From the NCBI RefSeq assembly GCF_020740795.1, contig NC_067283.1, positions 3,127,659 to 3,191,658 on the forward strand: a stretch of DNA of 64,000 nt, read 5' to 3'. The position numbers were made by a program, and so were the translations under genes. Positions 1-19,561 of this stretch are shown here, piece after piece; the stretch's first letter is position 1, and every line of letters begins with the position of its first letter. The notes under the pieces are model-generated. The model saw only the letters and a list, made by a program, of their open reading frames with translations, did no database searches and was not told the origin of the DNA. This DNA comes from Apus apus. Its lineage: Eukaryota > Chordata > Aves > Apodiformes > Apodidae.

Positions 1-599
1 GACATCTGCTTGCTTGCTGAGGGCCACCCGGGCCAGCAGAGAGGGCCGAGAGAGGCTCCTTGGCGGTGCCCACCTCAACCTCTTGGGAAAAGAGCCTGAA
101 TTGAAAGACCAGCTTTACAGTACAGGGATTTGAGCACCACGACAAGGGTTCAGCTGGTTACAGACACAGAATCATAGAATCATCCTGGTTGGAAGGGACC
201 TTGGGCCAGATGATGCCAGCCAGCTCAGCACCCTACTCCTCTTGAGCCCTGCCACCATCCCGGCACAGAGGTGAAGCTGATCCACCAGATGATCCACCAG
301 GTAGCTCCTACCTACACCCTTACAGACGGATGGCATTTCCCTCCCACACTCTCATCCACGCTCCTCCCGGGGAGGGGGGGAGGGGGTGTTTCCTCCTGCT
401 CCCCCTCTCTGCGGAGAATGCCAGGTGGGAAAAAAGGGGATTAAAAAATAAAATAAAATAGAAATCCCTAAACAACCCCAAAAACCAGGAGGAGGAGGTG
501 GGGGGTAAGAGAGCAAGCGAAGCCTCGGCTCCCCAAGCGGGGAGATGTTCCCAAAGGGCAGAGCAGTCCGTGCGGGCACGTGGCCGGGGTGGGGGGCAC
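1..599 (-). other. ZBTB47: ZBTB47 3' UTR, proximal part
   Basis: This is the sequence downstream of the ZBTB47 stop on the minus strand. I see no minus-strand AATAAA (plus-strand TTTATT) here, so the poly(A) site probably lies outside the window. It carries a short CR1-like patch at about 165-240 and otherwise no gene. Confidence 0.6.
165..240 (-). mobile_element. Short CR1-like 3' end
   Basis: CAGAATCATAGAATCATCC followed by TGGTTGGAAGGGACCTT matches the terminal repeat and start of a CR1 3' end in reverse complement. Similarity fades quickly, so the assignment is tentative. Confidence 0.45.
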
Positions 600-8335
<7,736 letters not shown>

Positions 8336-8435
8336 CTGCGGAGAGGAAGGAAATAAAATCAGTCAAGAGGGTTCTTCCCACAGGAAAACACCCCCTCGGC
8401 CATACCACCCATGCCTGCCCATGCATCCCAAGTTA

Positions 8436-8625
8436 GAGATGCCAACTGAGAAGCTTCACTGTCAGCCCCAGCTTGGAGATGCCAACCAAAAGGCTCCACC
8501 ACCAGACCCAGCTTCACAGCACCAAGAAATTCTACTACTAGGCCCAGCGTGAAGATGCCAACCAAAAAGCTCCACCATCAGTTTGGAGACACCAGCCAAG
8601 AAGCTCCACCATCAACTTGAGTCCA
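8436..8625. repeat. Degenerate 34-41 bp minisatellite
   Basis: About five imperfect units beginning AGATGCCAACCAAAA and followed by GCTCCACCATCAG recur close to the exon 2 acceptor. Unit length varies and several units are badly diverged. Confidence 0.7.
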
Positions 8626-9282
8626 GGAGACTCAACCAAGGAGGAGAAAGTCCAATGAAAGGACAGGCCGAGGCAATTCAAGCACCCAGTGACATGACAT
8701 CAGCCTGGTTAGGAGGCACCAACGTCACCCCACCACCAAAGAAACCCAAAGCCTGGCTCAGCTGTTTATGATCACAGGGAAGAGATGCCATGCAGAGGAG
8801 AAGATGCCTCAATACATCCTTGACTTCCTGAAAAACACAAGGACCCTGGGGGGACAGTTGCCCCACACGGGAAGACAATTTTAGGCACCAGCTGAGATTT
8901 AACCACCTAACTAGAAGGAAAGGAGGATTTTAAACCTCCCTGCTTCACACCATGATTACATAAAGGACAACATTCTCTAACATCTACCGCATCACGCCAC
9001 GGGCTCTGACTCACGTTGGCAGTTCACTCATTCGCTGGATTCGCCAGGACAACTTGTGCCCTTTTTTAATGCCCATTTTAAATCATCCAGGGAAAGGCCC
9101 TACCTGGAAAAATTCAGGTCAGGGAGCAGAAGCCCCAGGCTGGGAAATGCCACAACCACCAACACCGCTCCCCAGGCCGCATTTGCTGGATATTTCAAGT
9201 AGCTCCCACATGCTCTGCCTGGTGCAGACCACCCCTGGACATTCATCACCTCTCCTGGGGACACCTGAGCCTGTGGATGGTC

Positions 9283-9668
9283 TTCAAAGTTGGAGTTGTT
9301 CAGCCTGGAGAAGAGAAAGCTCCAGGGACACCTAGTAGCAGCCTTCCAGTACCTGAAGGGGCTACAGAAAAGCTGGGGAGGGACTTTTTACAAGGGGATG
9401 GAGTGATAGGACAAGGCGGGCAATGGCTTTAAACTGAAGAGGGGAGATTTGGGTTAGACATTAGGAAGAAATTATTCACTATGAGGGTGATGAGAATCTG
9501 GAAAAGGTTGCCCAGGGAAGCTGTGGCTGCCCCATCCCTGGCAGTGTTGAAGGGCAGGTTGGATGGGGCTTGGAGCAACCTGGGCTGGTGGGAGGTGTCC
9601 CTGCCCATGCAGGGGGGTTGGACCTAGATGATCTTGAAGGTCCCTTCCAACCCAAACCATTCTATGAT
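9283..9668 (+). mobile_element. CR1 LINE 3' end
   Basis: The element reads in sense on the plus strand from GTTGTTCAGCCTGGAGAAG through GAAGCTGTGGCTGCCCCATC to CCAAACCATTCTATGATCC, the terminal octamer region of CR1. It is nearly identical to the copies at 31767-32012 and 50690-50846 over the shared part. Confidence 0.92.
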
Positions 9669-10319
9669 CCCAAACATGAATGATATCTCATACCCTAAAT
9701 CCCATGCCCTGTATTAAAAGCAGGTGGGATATCTCCTTTCCCTTTACTTCCCTTTGGCTTTCCGTGCTGAACACCCAACTCAAGGATGGAGACAGATCCA
9801 GCCACATTCATGTCCTCTTCCACCACCACTGTGGGATGTGACCAAGGACATGGTGCAGAACAGTGGTGGAGATGGAGGGTTCAACCTGCCAGGTTTATCC
9901 TTCACCTCCTGCTCCAATAAAGAGCTTCTCAGCTCCCACATTTTCTAGGACAAATGGCAGCTCTCGATCAACACAAGAATTCCAGCAAGACACATTTTGT
10001 TTGTCTTTTTTTTTTTCTCTGAGCCAAAGGCAAAAGGCACACACAGACAGAAATGTTTAAATAATAAAAAAGGGTGTTCTCTGTTTTCTCAACAAGCAAA
10101 GAAAAAAAAAAAAAACCTTCCCCCTCCCTGCCAAAATTTTTCATTTTCACTCCATTTCTGCTCTGCAACCAATGGGGTCATCAGCTTCCCATCATCCCAG
10201 TGGTCCTGGAGAGGCCCATCAAAAGAATGGGAAAATGGGAAAAAATAAGGGAAAAACAGCTCTTCTCCAAACTCTTGGCTCTGCAGCCTGGAGTGGGGCA
10301 AAGAGGCAGCAAAAGAGAG

Positions 10320-10450
10320 GGTTTTAATATATATGTATACATTAATATGTTATAATATATGAATATTTTAATGTGTTTATATTATAATTATTATATATAA
10401 AAACACATCTATAAATAAATATGCAATTTTTTTAAAAAAAAATACACTCT
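10320..10450. repeat. AT-rich low-complexity block
   Basis: The sequence is almost pure A and T with alternating TATA and TTAATA stretches, then a T run and A run near 10428-10442. No gene or defined unit is seen. Confidence 0.7.
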
Positions 10451-12067
10451 CTGTATTTATTTGTCATAAAATTCTGCATCCCAGCTGGAACATCCATCCA
10501 CCTCCCCCCATTTTTGAAGCCTCACGACTGCCAAGGACATTTTGACAAGAGGATCTCGGATGGGTCAGCCTCCCAACGCCCCCCCCAAGCAGACAGAAAA
10601 TAAATAATGATATAATAGATATCGAGCAGAGTGGATTTCTGTTTGCCAGGAACACTCCTGCTTTGCTTTTGCTATGAAAAATTAAAGAAATCCTGAATCC
10701 AGGTCTTTCCTCCTGGGATCCATCTCACCTCGTTCCCTGCATAGGAAGCCCCAAGCTCGGCACAGCTGTGGAGAAGTGGGTGCAAAAACAGGCAGAATTG
10801 GGTCTGCTGGGTGGCATCGGCTCCGCACAGCCCAGCCTGGAAGACAAAAGCTGGGGTTTTTTTGTTGTTTTGTTGGGGTTTTGTTGTGTTGGTTGTTTTT
10901 TTTTCCCCTCTGGATGGAGGTTTTCTGGCAAAAGGGGCTGACTCCTCACCCAGCGCCGGGGCTTGCCAGGAGGTTCTAATCAGTCCCAGCAGTGGCGAGG
11001 ACAATGCGTGTCTTGGCCACGTCCCGTCGGTGACTTCAGCCCGGGCTTGTCAGCAGGAGGTTTTTGCTCTTTATTGCTATCAGATGCTTTTCATGAGTTT
11101 GCCTGGAGCTGGAGCCCCGGCCAAGACGAGAGGCGCCCGCCGGGGTGAGATCCCAAGAAAGACCCCAACTTGCCTCAAAATACCCCTCCGGCAGCTCCTG
11201 TCCCTGCAACCCCATCCAGGAAGAAAAAGCCTGATTAATTGGGGTTGATAGGAGAGCTTAACCCCATTACCCCTTCCCCTGGGAAAACACAAATATTTTA
11301 AAAACACATTTAAAATACCTTTTAAAATAGATATTTAAATCTAGATATTTTTAAATATGTTCTAATTTTTTTAAAATACAAATCACAGTTTTGCTCTTTC
11401 CCACCAACACCACCGTGGCCCCCTCTGCATTGGTTTAACCTGACATGGCATCACAAGTCACCCATCCCAGGCCTGGCCTCGGGGTGCTCAGTGGGTGCCC
11501 CCCAGGCATCAAGCTGGAGTGAATCCCAAAAACCACTGTCTCCCCCTCCAGGAACCACTGACCTCCAAGCAGAGCCCTGGCATCCTTGGCATCAAAAATA
11601 AAACAACCCAAAATTATTCGAAAGCAGCATGGCCATAAAATTCCCCACCCTGAGGGGATGGCAGTGCCTCCAGCCAGCCCTCTCTATCCTGACATTGCCC
11701 TCTGGCTCTGTTTTAAGAGGTTTCCCAAGCAGTGATGCCAAAGTCCCAGCCTGAATCAGCCAGCAGGGTGGGAGGGTGGCTGGAGGACAGGGAGGATACT
11801 TGGGGTAAGAGGGGATGGAGGGATTGGGTGAGTCCTGATGGAAGAGAGAAGTGATAAAGGAATGATGGTCAAAGGAGATGCTGATGCCTCTCCCAGGAGA
11901 ATACACCAAAAATCTTGCTATAGGAGATAATGTCTGAGCACAGCCCCACTCCCCTCCCACCCACATGCCCCCATGTGCCTCAGTTTCCCACACCCACACC
12001 CGATCACCTCCCTTGAAAGGAGGCTGCTGCTGGGTTTGCATCACTGTGCTAAGATAAAATGCTAATT

Positions 12068-12120
12068 TCACAGAATCTTAGGGGTTGGAAGGGATCTCGA
12101 AAGATCATCTAGTCCAATTT
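12068..12120 (-). mobile_element. Short CR1 3' end
   Basis: CACAGAATCTTAGGGGTTGG, then AAGGGATCTCGAAAGATCAT and CTAGTCCAA, match a CR1 3' terminus in reverse complement. Similarity is lost beyond about 12120. Confidence 0.7.
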
Positions 12121-15100
12121 ATTTTAGTAGGTATTGAGAATTAGATCCTTAAATGCTCCTGCAGCACTAACCCCCCCCGAGGGACCAGTACTTCAGGTCA
12201 CCCTGGATATATTTAAATATCCATAACTGTAGCCCCCCAGAAGACCATCCCTGACCTCACTGGCCTCTCTATCAATTTATAGCCACATCTATCACCCTCA
12301 TCCCTGGAGCACTATCGACCACAGGCACCTCACTCCTGTATTAGCACCAGGACAGGAATTTTGGGGCACAAAAAGCAGATTTAAGTCCCCATTTCATGTC
12401 GAGCAGAGCAGTTAGACCCGGACACCAGTTTCTGTCAGGCACAAAACCTGGAGATTCCCTTAAAACTTTTCAACCTCAAAACTCCCATGAAAACAGCCGC
12501 CTGCTTTTCCACACCATCTGCAACCACCGAAACATTTACCCTTGACCTTCAACATTAAATTGCAATAAAGAAAAGTGCTTTAATAAGTAGCTGAATACAA
12601 TGTTTGCACTTGCTCCTCTAGACAGAAAAAAAAAATAATTAAAAAGAAACCCACGTCCTATTCTCAATCTGAACACGGCTGCACTTCAGGGAGAAAGAAC
12701 CTGGCTGAAACTATTTCAAATCCCACAACTTGGCTTTTGCTAAAGGAAGAAAGAGCACTAAAATCCTCTTTTTACAGATTAATTCAAATGATACAAAGGC
12801 GTGTCGCAAGAAATCCCCAAACCACCCACACTTTGGGTTTTCATCCATAGCCCCCTACGATTTGCTTTCTCCTTTCCAGACCCTTGGATGAGACCATCAG
12901 CCCTTTCTCTGTAGCTTTGAGGCCACAAAGGGTTTTGTTGTTGTTGGTTTTTTTTAAGGATGATGCGATGCTCGCATCTTCCCACAATTCCCAAAGCCGG
13001 GAATGCTCCAGGATGAAGCCACTCTGGAACTGGCAGCGCTGCCCAGACCCTATACACCCCATACATCATCCAGAAACCCCAAAACCACCCATTTTTGGAC
13101 CACAACCACGCATGGAAACCTGGCAGTGGGGTAAAACGCATCCCTCCCCTCACCTATCACCTACCTTCACCGCTCCGCTTGCCCATCGCTCCCCCTCCCC
13201 GGGGACCTCTCCCGCGGGTGCTTTGCCCTGTCACGGCACGGGATTGTGCCAAGGGTGGTGTGTGTGTGTGGTGGGGGGGGGGGTGGTTTTGTTCCCTTGT
13301 CCAACGGGTGTTTTTATTTAATTAGGGGAGGGTTGTCCGGAAAAACAAGCAGGAAGGGAAAACAATAGCTCGGCCGCAGCCCCGCCTGGCGAGGCGCCGG
13401 CCAACACGGCCTCAAGCGCCCACCACCGGCATCCTGCCCACGGGATGCTGCTGGGGATGGTCCCATCCCAGCTCTGGAGGCCAAGGATGGCCACGGCCTT
13501 TAGGGTGGTGGTGACACCGCCTGAAGTGGTGACTTTTTCCCCCCCCCCCCCCTTTGTGTTGTCTCAAAAGGCTTGAGGTTGCCCGAAAGAGAGCCATCGG
13601 GAGGAAGCAACGGGAAGGGGCTCAGAAGTGCTCCCAGATCATGTTCCACCCCAGCGTGTTGGGCATCCCAAAAAACACCCCCAGGCTCTGTGTGAGTGAA
13701 GAAGAGGATCAGCCCAGCTAAGGGACAGTCAGATGCTTCCCAGGCTTTTTTTTTTCTTTTTTCTTTTTTTTTTTTCCCCCTTTGGTTCTTTTTTGTGCTT
13801 TTTAAAATAGCATCCAGCAATTACAGGCTTTGGCCCAGAGATGCTTTTCCAGGGAGCAGCCTGGGAAGCCAGAGGCAGCACCAGGCCCAGCAGGACCATC
13901 CTCAGCACAAGGGAACAGGGACAAATCCTTCCCTCATCCCATGAAAGCCAAAACACCACCTCTGCAAATGGGGAGAAGGTTCACTGGGGACTTTTTCTTA
14001 CAAGTGCCACGGCCACCCATGGTTTGGGGAGAGTGGAGGGACAAGGTGGGATGAACAACACGAGGCTTCGCCCCGTCAGAGCAGGCACTGGCTTTCCAGC
14101 AGCACAGCCCAGAGAGGGTTAATGGCTGGTTGCTTTCTTATTTGTTTTATACTTTTTTAAATATATTTTTTAAACCCTGCCAGCTGCTCTGGGTGTCTTT
14201 CTCCTTCTCTTACTTGCACAGAGCTGCAAAGCCACAATGACGCTTCCCAAGGACAGGTAATCCAATGCCACCACCACTCCCTGTCCCCAAACCAGTCCAG
14301 AGAGCCATCCAACACCGTGAAGGCACAGGGGACACCATTCCTGTGTCCCACCAGCCCTGAGACCTGCTCGATGACCTCAGCATCCATCACAACACATGCA
14401 AGGGTGAGCACCGTCCCCATGCATTGCATCCTCCCTGCTGCAAACCCCCTGAGCCTTCAGCCCAGCACCACTTCATTTTCAACCCAGGACAAACCCCAGT
14501 CCCACCACTCTGGTGGGAGAGCAGAGACACTGAAGCCAGGCTGGATGCACCCATCTGTCTGCCCATGTCCCCTTGGTTGGAGATGAGAGGGGCTGATTGG
14601 GATGCAGCTCAGCCAGACCCAACACACGGTGCAAAACCTGATTCAAGATCCTTGCAGCAAGATGTGGGCTTAAGCCCCAAGAGGCCACAGCTGGATTCTG
14701 GCAGAGCAGGCATCCTCCTGGCAAACACCAAACACAGCTGGGCCAACCGAGCCACGGGGTCCCTGCCAGTGCCTGGCACAGCTCGTGACACTCTGCTGAT
14801 GGAGATGTCCCCAGCCCTGGCATGGGAGCAGGCAGCGGGATGGGATGCTGCCCTCCCCTCCGAAGGATGCAGGGACCTCCTGTGGAGCCACTGCTGGGGT
14901 GGAAGAGCCCAGGGGACACACACCACACACACACATGCAAAGCCTCCCCTCCCGGAAAAAAACAAAACAAAACAAAACAAACCAACAACAAGCAGAGGAA
15001 AGATCAAGGGAGGAAATGAGGACAAAACCCAACGCTGACCTCCCCAGCCGGGATGTCGGCCAAGCGGCTGCGCCAGGGGCCGGCTCCAGAGCACTGCCCA

Positions 15101-15710
15101 GCCCGGCAGGAGGCTGGGGAGGAGGTGGCCACCATCCCCTGGGGACCCCATGGGTGTCCCCAGCACCACCAAGGGAAAGGATGGATGCAACAGGGCAGGT
15201 GATGCACCAAACCCCACTCCCCCCGTGGCTCACAGGACCCCCAGGGACCCCATATTCAGTGCAGGGAGAGAGGACGGGTGCAGTGGGGCAGCCACCACCC
15301 TGCTTGTGCACAGCCTGAAGCCATCATGTCCCCAAGCCAGCCCCAGAGCCACACACTGCCAGACAACAGCCGGGAAGAGGCTGAGATCCCTGGAAAGTGA
15401 GGCAGAGGGATGCACGAAGCCTCCTCCCACGTGTGCTGGATTAGGCTGGCACCAGACAGCAGCATCCCCAGGGAAGCCTCCGTGCCCTTCCAGGTTGGTC
15501 ACACAGTAAGATGGGATATGACACCTCCATGGTTTGCACCACACGTGGCTCCCACCAGACCCTAAAACCACAGCATTTCCTAACCCAACTCCAGACCAAC
15601 AAATTGGCAGAGATATACAAGGTTGAGCCTATCCCAGCATCCTGGGCAGGACTTTCCATCCTGGAACATCCTTTTCCAACCCTGACACTTCCCCAGGGGT
15701 GGTACCCACA

Positions 15711-15843
15711 TAGAATCACAGGTTTGGGTCAGAAGGGACAATTAAGATGATCTAGTTCAAACCCCCTGCATGGGCAGGGACACCTTCCATTAGACCAGGT
15801 TGCTCCAAGCCCCATCCAACCTGCCCTTCATCACCTCCAGGGA
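15711..15843 (-). mobile_element. CR1 LINE 3' fragment
   Basis: TAGAATCACAGGTTTGGGTC, then GACACCTTCCATTAGACCAG and CATCCAACCTGCCC, are a truncated CR1 3' end on the minus strand. Confidence 0.88.
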
Positions 15844-16778
15844 AGAGACATCCACAACACAACCACATCCATCTCCATCCTGAACTCAGCCTTGACTGGG
15901 CCTCTTTGGGAAGCACCAGCTTTTCTCTTCCAGTCCAGCCATCCTCCCTGCCCAAGACTTGAACATTTGTAGGAATGTGCATTAAAATGGCCTATTTTCA
16001 TCACAGCCAGCCAGAAAATTCAGCAGCTCAGGGAGCAGGGCTTTAATTGAGATGGGTGCTAGTAGCCCTGGCTCTGGGCAAAATATATTATCACAAAAAT
16101 AATAATTAAAAAAGATTATTTATTGTAATTGAGTCCTTTACCCATCATATCTGCAATGCCATGACCAGTCTTTTGCTATGGAAAGCCATCCCAGGTGTCA
16201 CCATCAGGAGAGGCAGCTGAAGCACCAAGGTTGGCTGAAGAGGGGCCAATAGCCCTGAAGGACACAGGGACAACTCCTCAGATGTCTCCATGTGAGGAAT
16301 CCAAGGAGGCCAGCCCTGCCCTGCAAATACCACCCCAATGCAATGCAGTGTGTCTCCTTCAGAAAGGAGGAAAAATGAGGGGCAGGTGGCAGAGCCTGGC
16401 CCTGAGCTCCTGCTCCCCACCAGCATCTTCTCCAGCCTCACACGGACCGCAGACCCCACGGGACGTCACAAGCCATCCAGGATGCAAACCATGCAGGGGA
16501 CAGGGAATCCCCTCTTTTCTAGGGCCACACAAACACGGCAGCAAAATTAAAACTTCAGCTCTTGCTCTTCTCCAAGAGCACCTGGTCACAGCCACCATCA
16601 CACCCCCGGCTGAAAAGGCTTAAACGCAGAAGCACGGGAGAGCGAGGAGGGAGGATGGGAGAAATCAGCTATTCCCCAAAACCTTCCCAAACCCCTCTGA
16701 TGTTTTGACACACTCAGTTCACCCAGAAAAAATAAAATAAATAAAGGTTTTTCCCTATTTTTCCCCTCAGCCAGGAAA

Positions 16779-16801
16779 ATAATAATAATAATAATAATAA
16801 A
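16779..16801. repeat. (AAT)n microsatellite
   Basis: Seven to eight AAT units. A related ATT run lies at about 17955-17981 and another AAT run at about 18240-18252, each next to a poly-A or C-rich stretch. Confidence 0.9.
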
Positions 16802-16954
16802 TTGCATCTTAAAAATAACCAATATTTAATCCACTCGCAGGCAACCTCCTGCTTCGCCCTCCCGTTTCCAAAGAAGGTACCTCCAAAGGCAGCAGTGGGT
16901 TATTCTGGTGAAGGGGGGGTGTCCTGCCTCTCCCCTCCAGACGCCAGACAGAAA

Positions 16955-17045
16955 CACAAGGCCGTTTATCTCGCCTGGTGATAACCTAACGCGTCGTTAA
17001 TTCCTCGCCGGGAGAACAAAGCTCCGCCGTGAAGCCAAGCCCGGC
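16955..17045. promoter_or_regulatory. Possible regulatory block with paired GATA motifs
   Basis: A CpG-containing patch within otherwise repeat-rich intron 1 has AGATAA (minus strand) at 16966-16971 and TGATAA at 16979-16984, followed by GTTAATTCC and AACAAAG. The motif cluster and CpG content suggest an enhancer, but single short motifs occur by chance and no conservation data are available. Confidence 0.3.
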
Positions 17046-18410
17046 GGTGAAGGAGAACCCTCTGGCTGCCCCAGCAAAGCCCTGGAGCAGCATTTAACCC
17101 AGCCAGCATCCTCAGGGAAACTCCACGGTCAGCACCCAAGTGTTTGCACCCAGCCAGGTTTCACCCCAGATCCAGAAAATAAATTTTAAAAAAAAGTCTG
17201 TACAGAAATACAAAAAAGCTTAATATCTCTCCAAGGAGGGTTTGGGGTTGGTTTGGTGGTTTTTTGCTGCGTGAAGCAATTTTTCCCTCTGGTTCTTGCT
17301 GAGGAGAAGGTTTTAATTCCCAACTTTTCTCCTTCTTCCTCAGAGGGCTGGTGGCTTGGGTGGGCTCTGGGCATCCCCATCCCCACCCCAGGGCATGAAA
17401 CGTTCCCAAAACCCATCCCCGGTGCCTCCCCTGGTCCGTCAGCATCTCCCTCCGGAGGGGATGCAGGGGCGGATTCAGCAGCTGATTTAACACCAGCAGG
17501 AATTCTGCAGGCCAGCAGGAACCCAAACCCCAGCTCTGGCTGCCCCCAAATTGGGGTCCCAGCCTCCCAGCCATCACCCCATGCACCTGGTCAGCATCGT
17601 GTCTTTATTTTTTCCCCAAAGCTTCCACTTTTTTCCCCCCCCACCTCCTTTCTGAAAAGCTGCTCCAACACCTCCTGGGGTGTTTTCAGGGGCATGGAAC
17701 CTTCTCTTAGGGCAATTAAAAAAAAAAACAAACCTCACTTTCAGGGATGGGGAAAGGCACCAGGGTACCAGGAACGGCAAGTTCCCTGGGCACGCCGCAC
17801 ATCCCAAGGGATTTCTCCTGCCATCTCCCCAACTCAGGCCTGCTCTCTGCAAGTCAAACTAAACCCACCCTTCCCCCCACCCCAAAAAAAAAAAATAAGT
17901 CCACCAGCTGCTAAAACAGCTCAGTGCTGCGGGTGCAACCAGCCACCCCCCCAATTATTATTTATTATTATTATTATTATTGTATTTAAGAGCACTGATG
18001 GAAAACCCCTTCCCAGCCCCCCCCCGGGGTGGGATGCTGCTCTCCCTGCCTCCTCACTCCACCAGGGTTACCAGGATGACTCGAGCATCCTCCCCCATTT
18101 CTCCCTTCCCCCTTGGGAAAAAGGGGTCCCCGTGGCAGGACAGGAGGGGGGAGCCCCCCTCCCCCCCCCCTACCCCGGAGGGGGGATGGGAAGGAGGAAT
18201 TTATCAAAACGAAGGAGTCATCCGGGGAACAGAAATTAAAAATAATAATAATAAAAAAAAAAGGGGCCGAGGAAGAGGCTGCTCCTGCGCCAGCAAAATC
18301 CTCCGGCCTGCTCGGCTCCAAAAAGTTTCCCCCCCCACGTTCCTCCTTCCCTCCCTCCTCCCCCTCCCCACATTTCCTCAGTCACCCCCGAGGTGGGTCC
18401 GGGGTATTGA

Positions 18411-19096
18411 GGGGGGGGGGGGGGAGGGGGGGTGTGTGTCAGGGCCAAGCGGCCCCCCCCACACCCCTGGGGGTGCTGGGGAGGGGGTGTCAGGCTGTGC
18501 TGAACCCCCAAACCACCACCCCACCCCCAGCAACCCCCCTCCCAGCACCCACCTCCCCCCCCCCCCACATCCACATCCCCTGACCAGCCCCTCACCCCGT
18601 GCGCGGCGTGGGGGGGGGGGGGGCGACACATTTTTAATGCAATTCCAAGCCAAACGCAAAACCTTCTTCATCCCCACCCCCCACCCCCCCCAACACCTCA
18701 GCACAAGAAGGGGGGGGGTGGGATACAACCTCAACTCCCCCCCCTCCTCCTTCCCCCCATTCCAAAACAGGCTTCTTGCAAGAAAACACCCATTGCACAC
18801 CCATTTTGTACCCCCCCCCCCAAAAAAAAAAAGGTGCCTCATGCCACCCATGCAAGCCCCCCCAAAAAACACACATAACCCCCCCCCTTCCAAGGATTTT
18901 TTTTTTGGGGGGATGGGGGGGGGGCAAGTTTCGGAGGCCTTTGCAAAGTCAGCAAAGCCCCGGGAGCAGGAGGAGGAAAGCGGGGGGGGGGGGGGGGGGG
19001 AAAGGAAAATAAAAGGGGATAAAAAAAAAGGGAAAAGCGGGGGAGGGAGGAAGGGGGGGGGGGGGGGGGGGGTGGGGGGGGGGTTTTTTTTTTTTT
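18411..19096. repeat. Cluster of long G, C and T homopolymer runs
   Basis: Plus-strand G runs are at 18411-18424, 18610-18623, 18982-19000, 19053-19072 and 19074-19083, followed by a T run at 19084-19096. Numerous C runs lie in between. On the ZBTB47 sense strand the start of intron 1 would therefore be A-rich then C-rich. Run lengths may be imprecise because such tracts are prone to sequencing error. Confidence 0.9.
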
Positions 19097-19108
19097 GCAA
19101 AGCTCTAC

Positions 19109-19183
19109 CATTTTGATGCAAAGGTCTCCGCGCAAAGGAGTCCCGGTCCTCCTCCGCTGGCCTGGGGTTTGTGCTCTCCATGA
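19109..19183 (-). CDS. ZBTB47: Candidate ZBTB47 first coding exon end (ATG directly followed by GT donor)
   Basis: Exon 2 needs an upstream exon supplying ATG in phase 0. At 19111-19109 the minus strand has AAAATG followed at once by gtagag. This would splice to CTG ATA GTA to give M-L-I-V-E-K, in line with the remembered human M-L-L-V-E-K. The ATG context (A at -3, G at +4 in the genome) is reasonable, and the site lies about 0.5 kb downstream of the CCAAT/CArG core. Against it: the donor is weaker than consensus, and an upstream ATG at about 19181-19179 lies in the same region. Other ATG|GT pairs exist in intron 1 (for example near 16195 and 8575), but farther from the promoter. The 19183 boundary is nominal. 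This is inference. Confidence 0.3.
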
Positions 19184-19424
19184 AAAAAAAAAAGAGATGT
19201 TGGGTTGGGTGGTTTTGCTGGGTCGGTTGCTTTTTTTCTTTTTTGCCTTTTTTTTTTTTTTTCTCCCCTCTTTCGGCTGGCCTTTTTTTTGCCCTTTTTT
19301 TTTTTTTTTGGCTTTTTGGAGGACGGAACGAGGAGGGAACGGGGGGTGGTTTTTTGGGGGGGTGCTGGAAATTACCGCGCCGCTGCTGCCAGCTTTGCTT
19401 ACATCCCCCGTCCCTCTATTATTA

Positions 19425-19561
19425 TTTTTTCCCTTTTTTTTCCCCTCTTTTTTTTTTTTCTTTCCTTCCTTTTCCTCCTCTTCTTTTTTTTTTCTCTCCT
19501 GTTTTTTTTCCTTTTTTTTTTTTTTCTTCTTTCCTTTTCCTCTTCCCCCCCCCCTTTTTTT
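19425..19561. repeat. Long pyrimidine tract (137 nt, one interruption)
   Basis: The plus strand contains only C and T from 19425 to 19561 except for a single G at 19501, so the ZBTB47 sense strand is purine-only there. It lies between the candidate transcription start and the candidate first-exon donor, so it would be part of the 5' UTR or a first intron. Confidence 0.9.

Larger units (their letters stand above)
8336..19108 (-). other. ZBTB47: ZBTB47 intron 1 (probable)
   Basis: If the first exon is at 19.1 kb or higher, this is a long first intron. It contains a degenerate minisatellite (8436-8625), CR1 pieces (9283-9668, 12068-12120, 15711-15843), an AT-rich block (10320-10450), short AAT and AAAAC repeats, moderately CpG-rich sequence near 13140-13420, a CpG-rich GATA-type block near 16960-17040 and long C and G runs from 17.9 kb upward. 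No open reading frame here resembles a known protein. The upper boundary depends on the unproven first exon. Confidence 0.55.

Noticed and set aside
17980-19116. 378-residue plus-strand frame of Pro/Gly/Lys
   Set aside because: It runs through homopolymer C and G tracts that lack stops by composition, with no recognisable domain.
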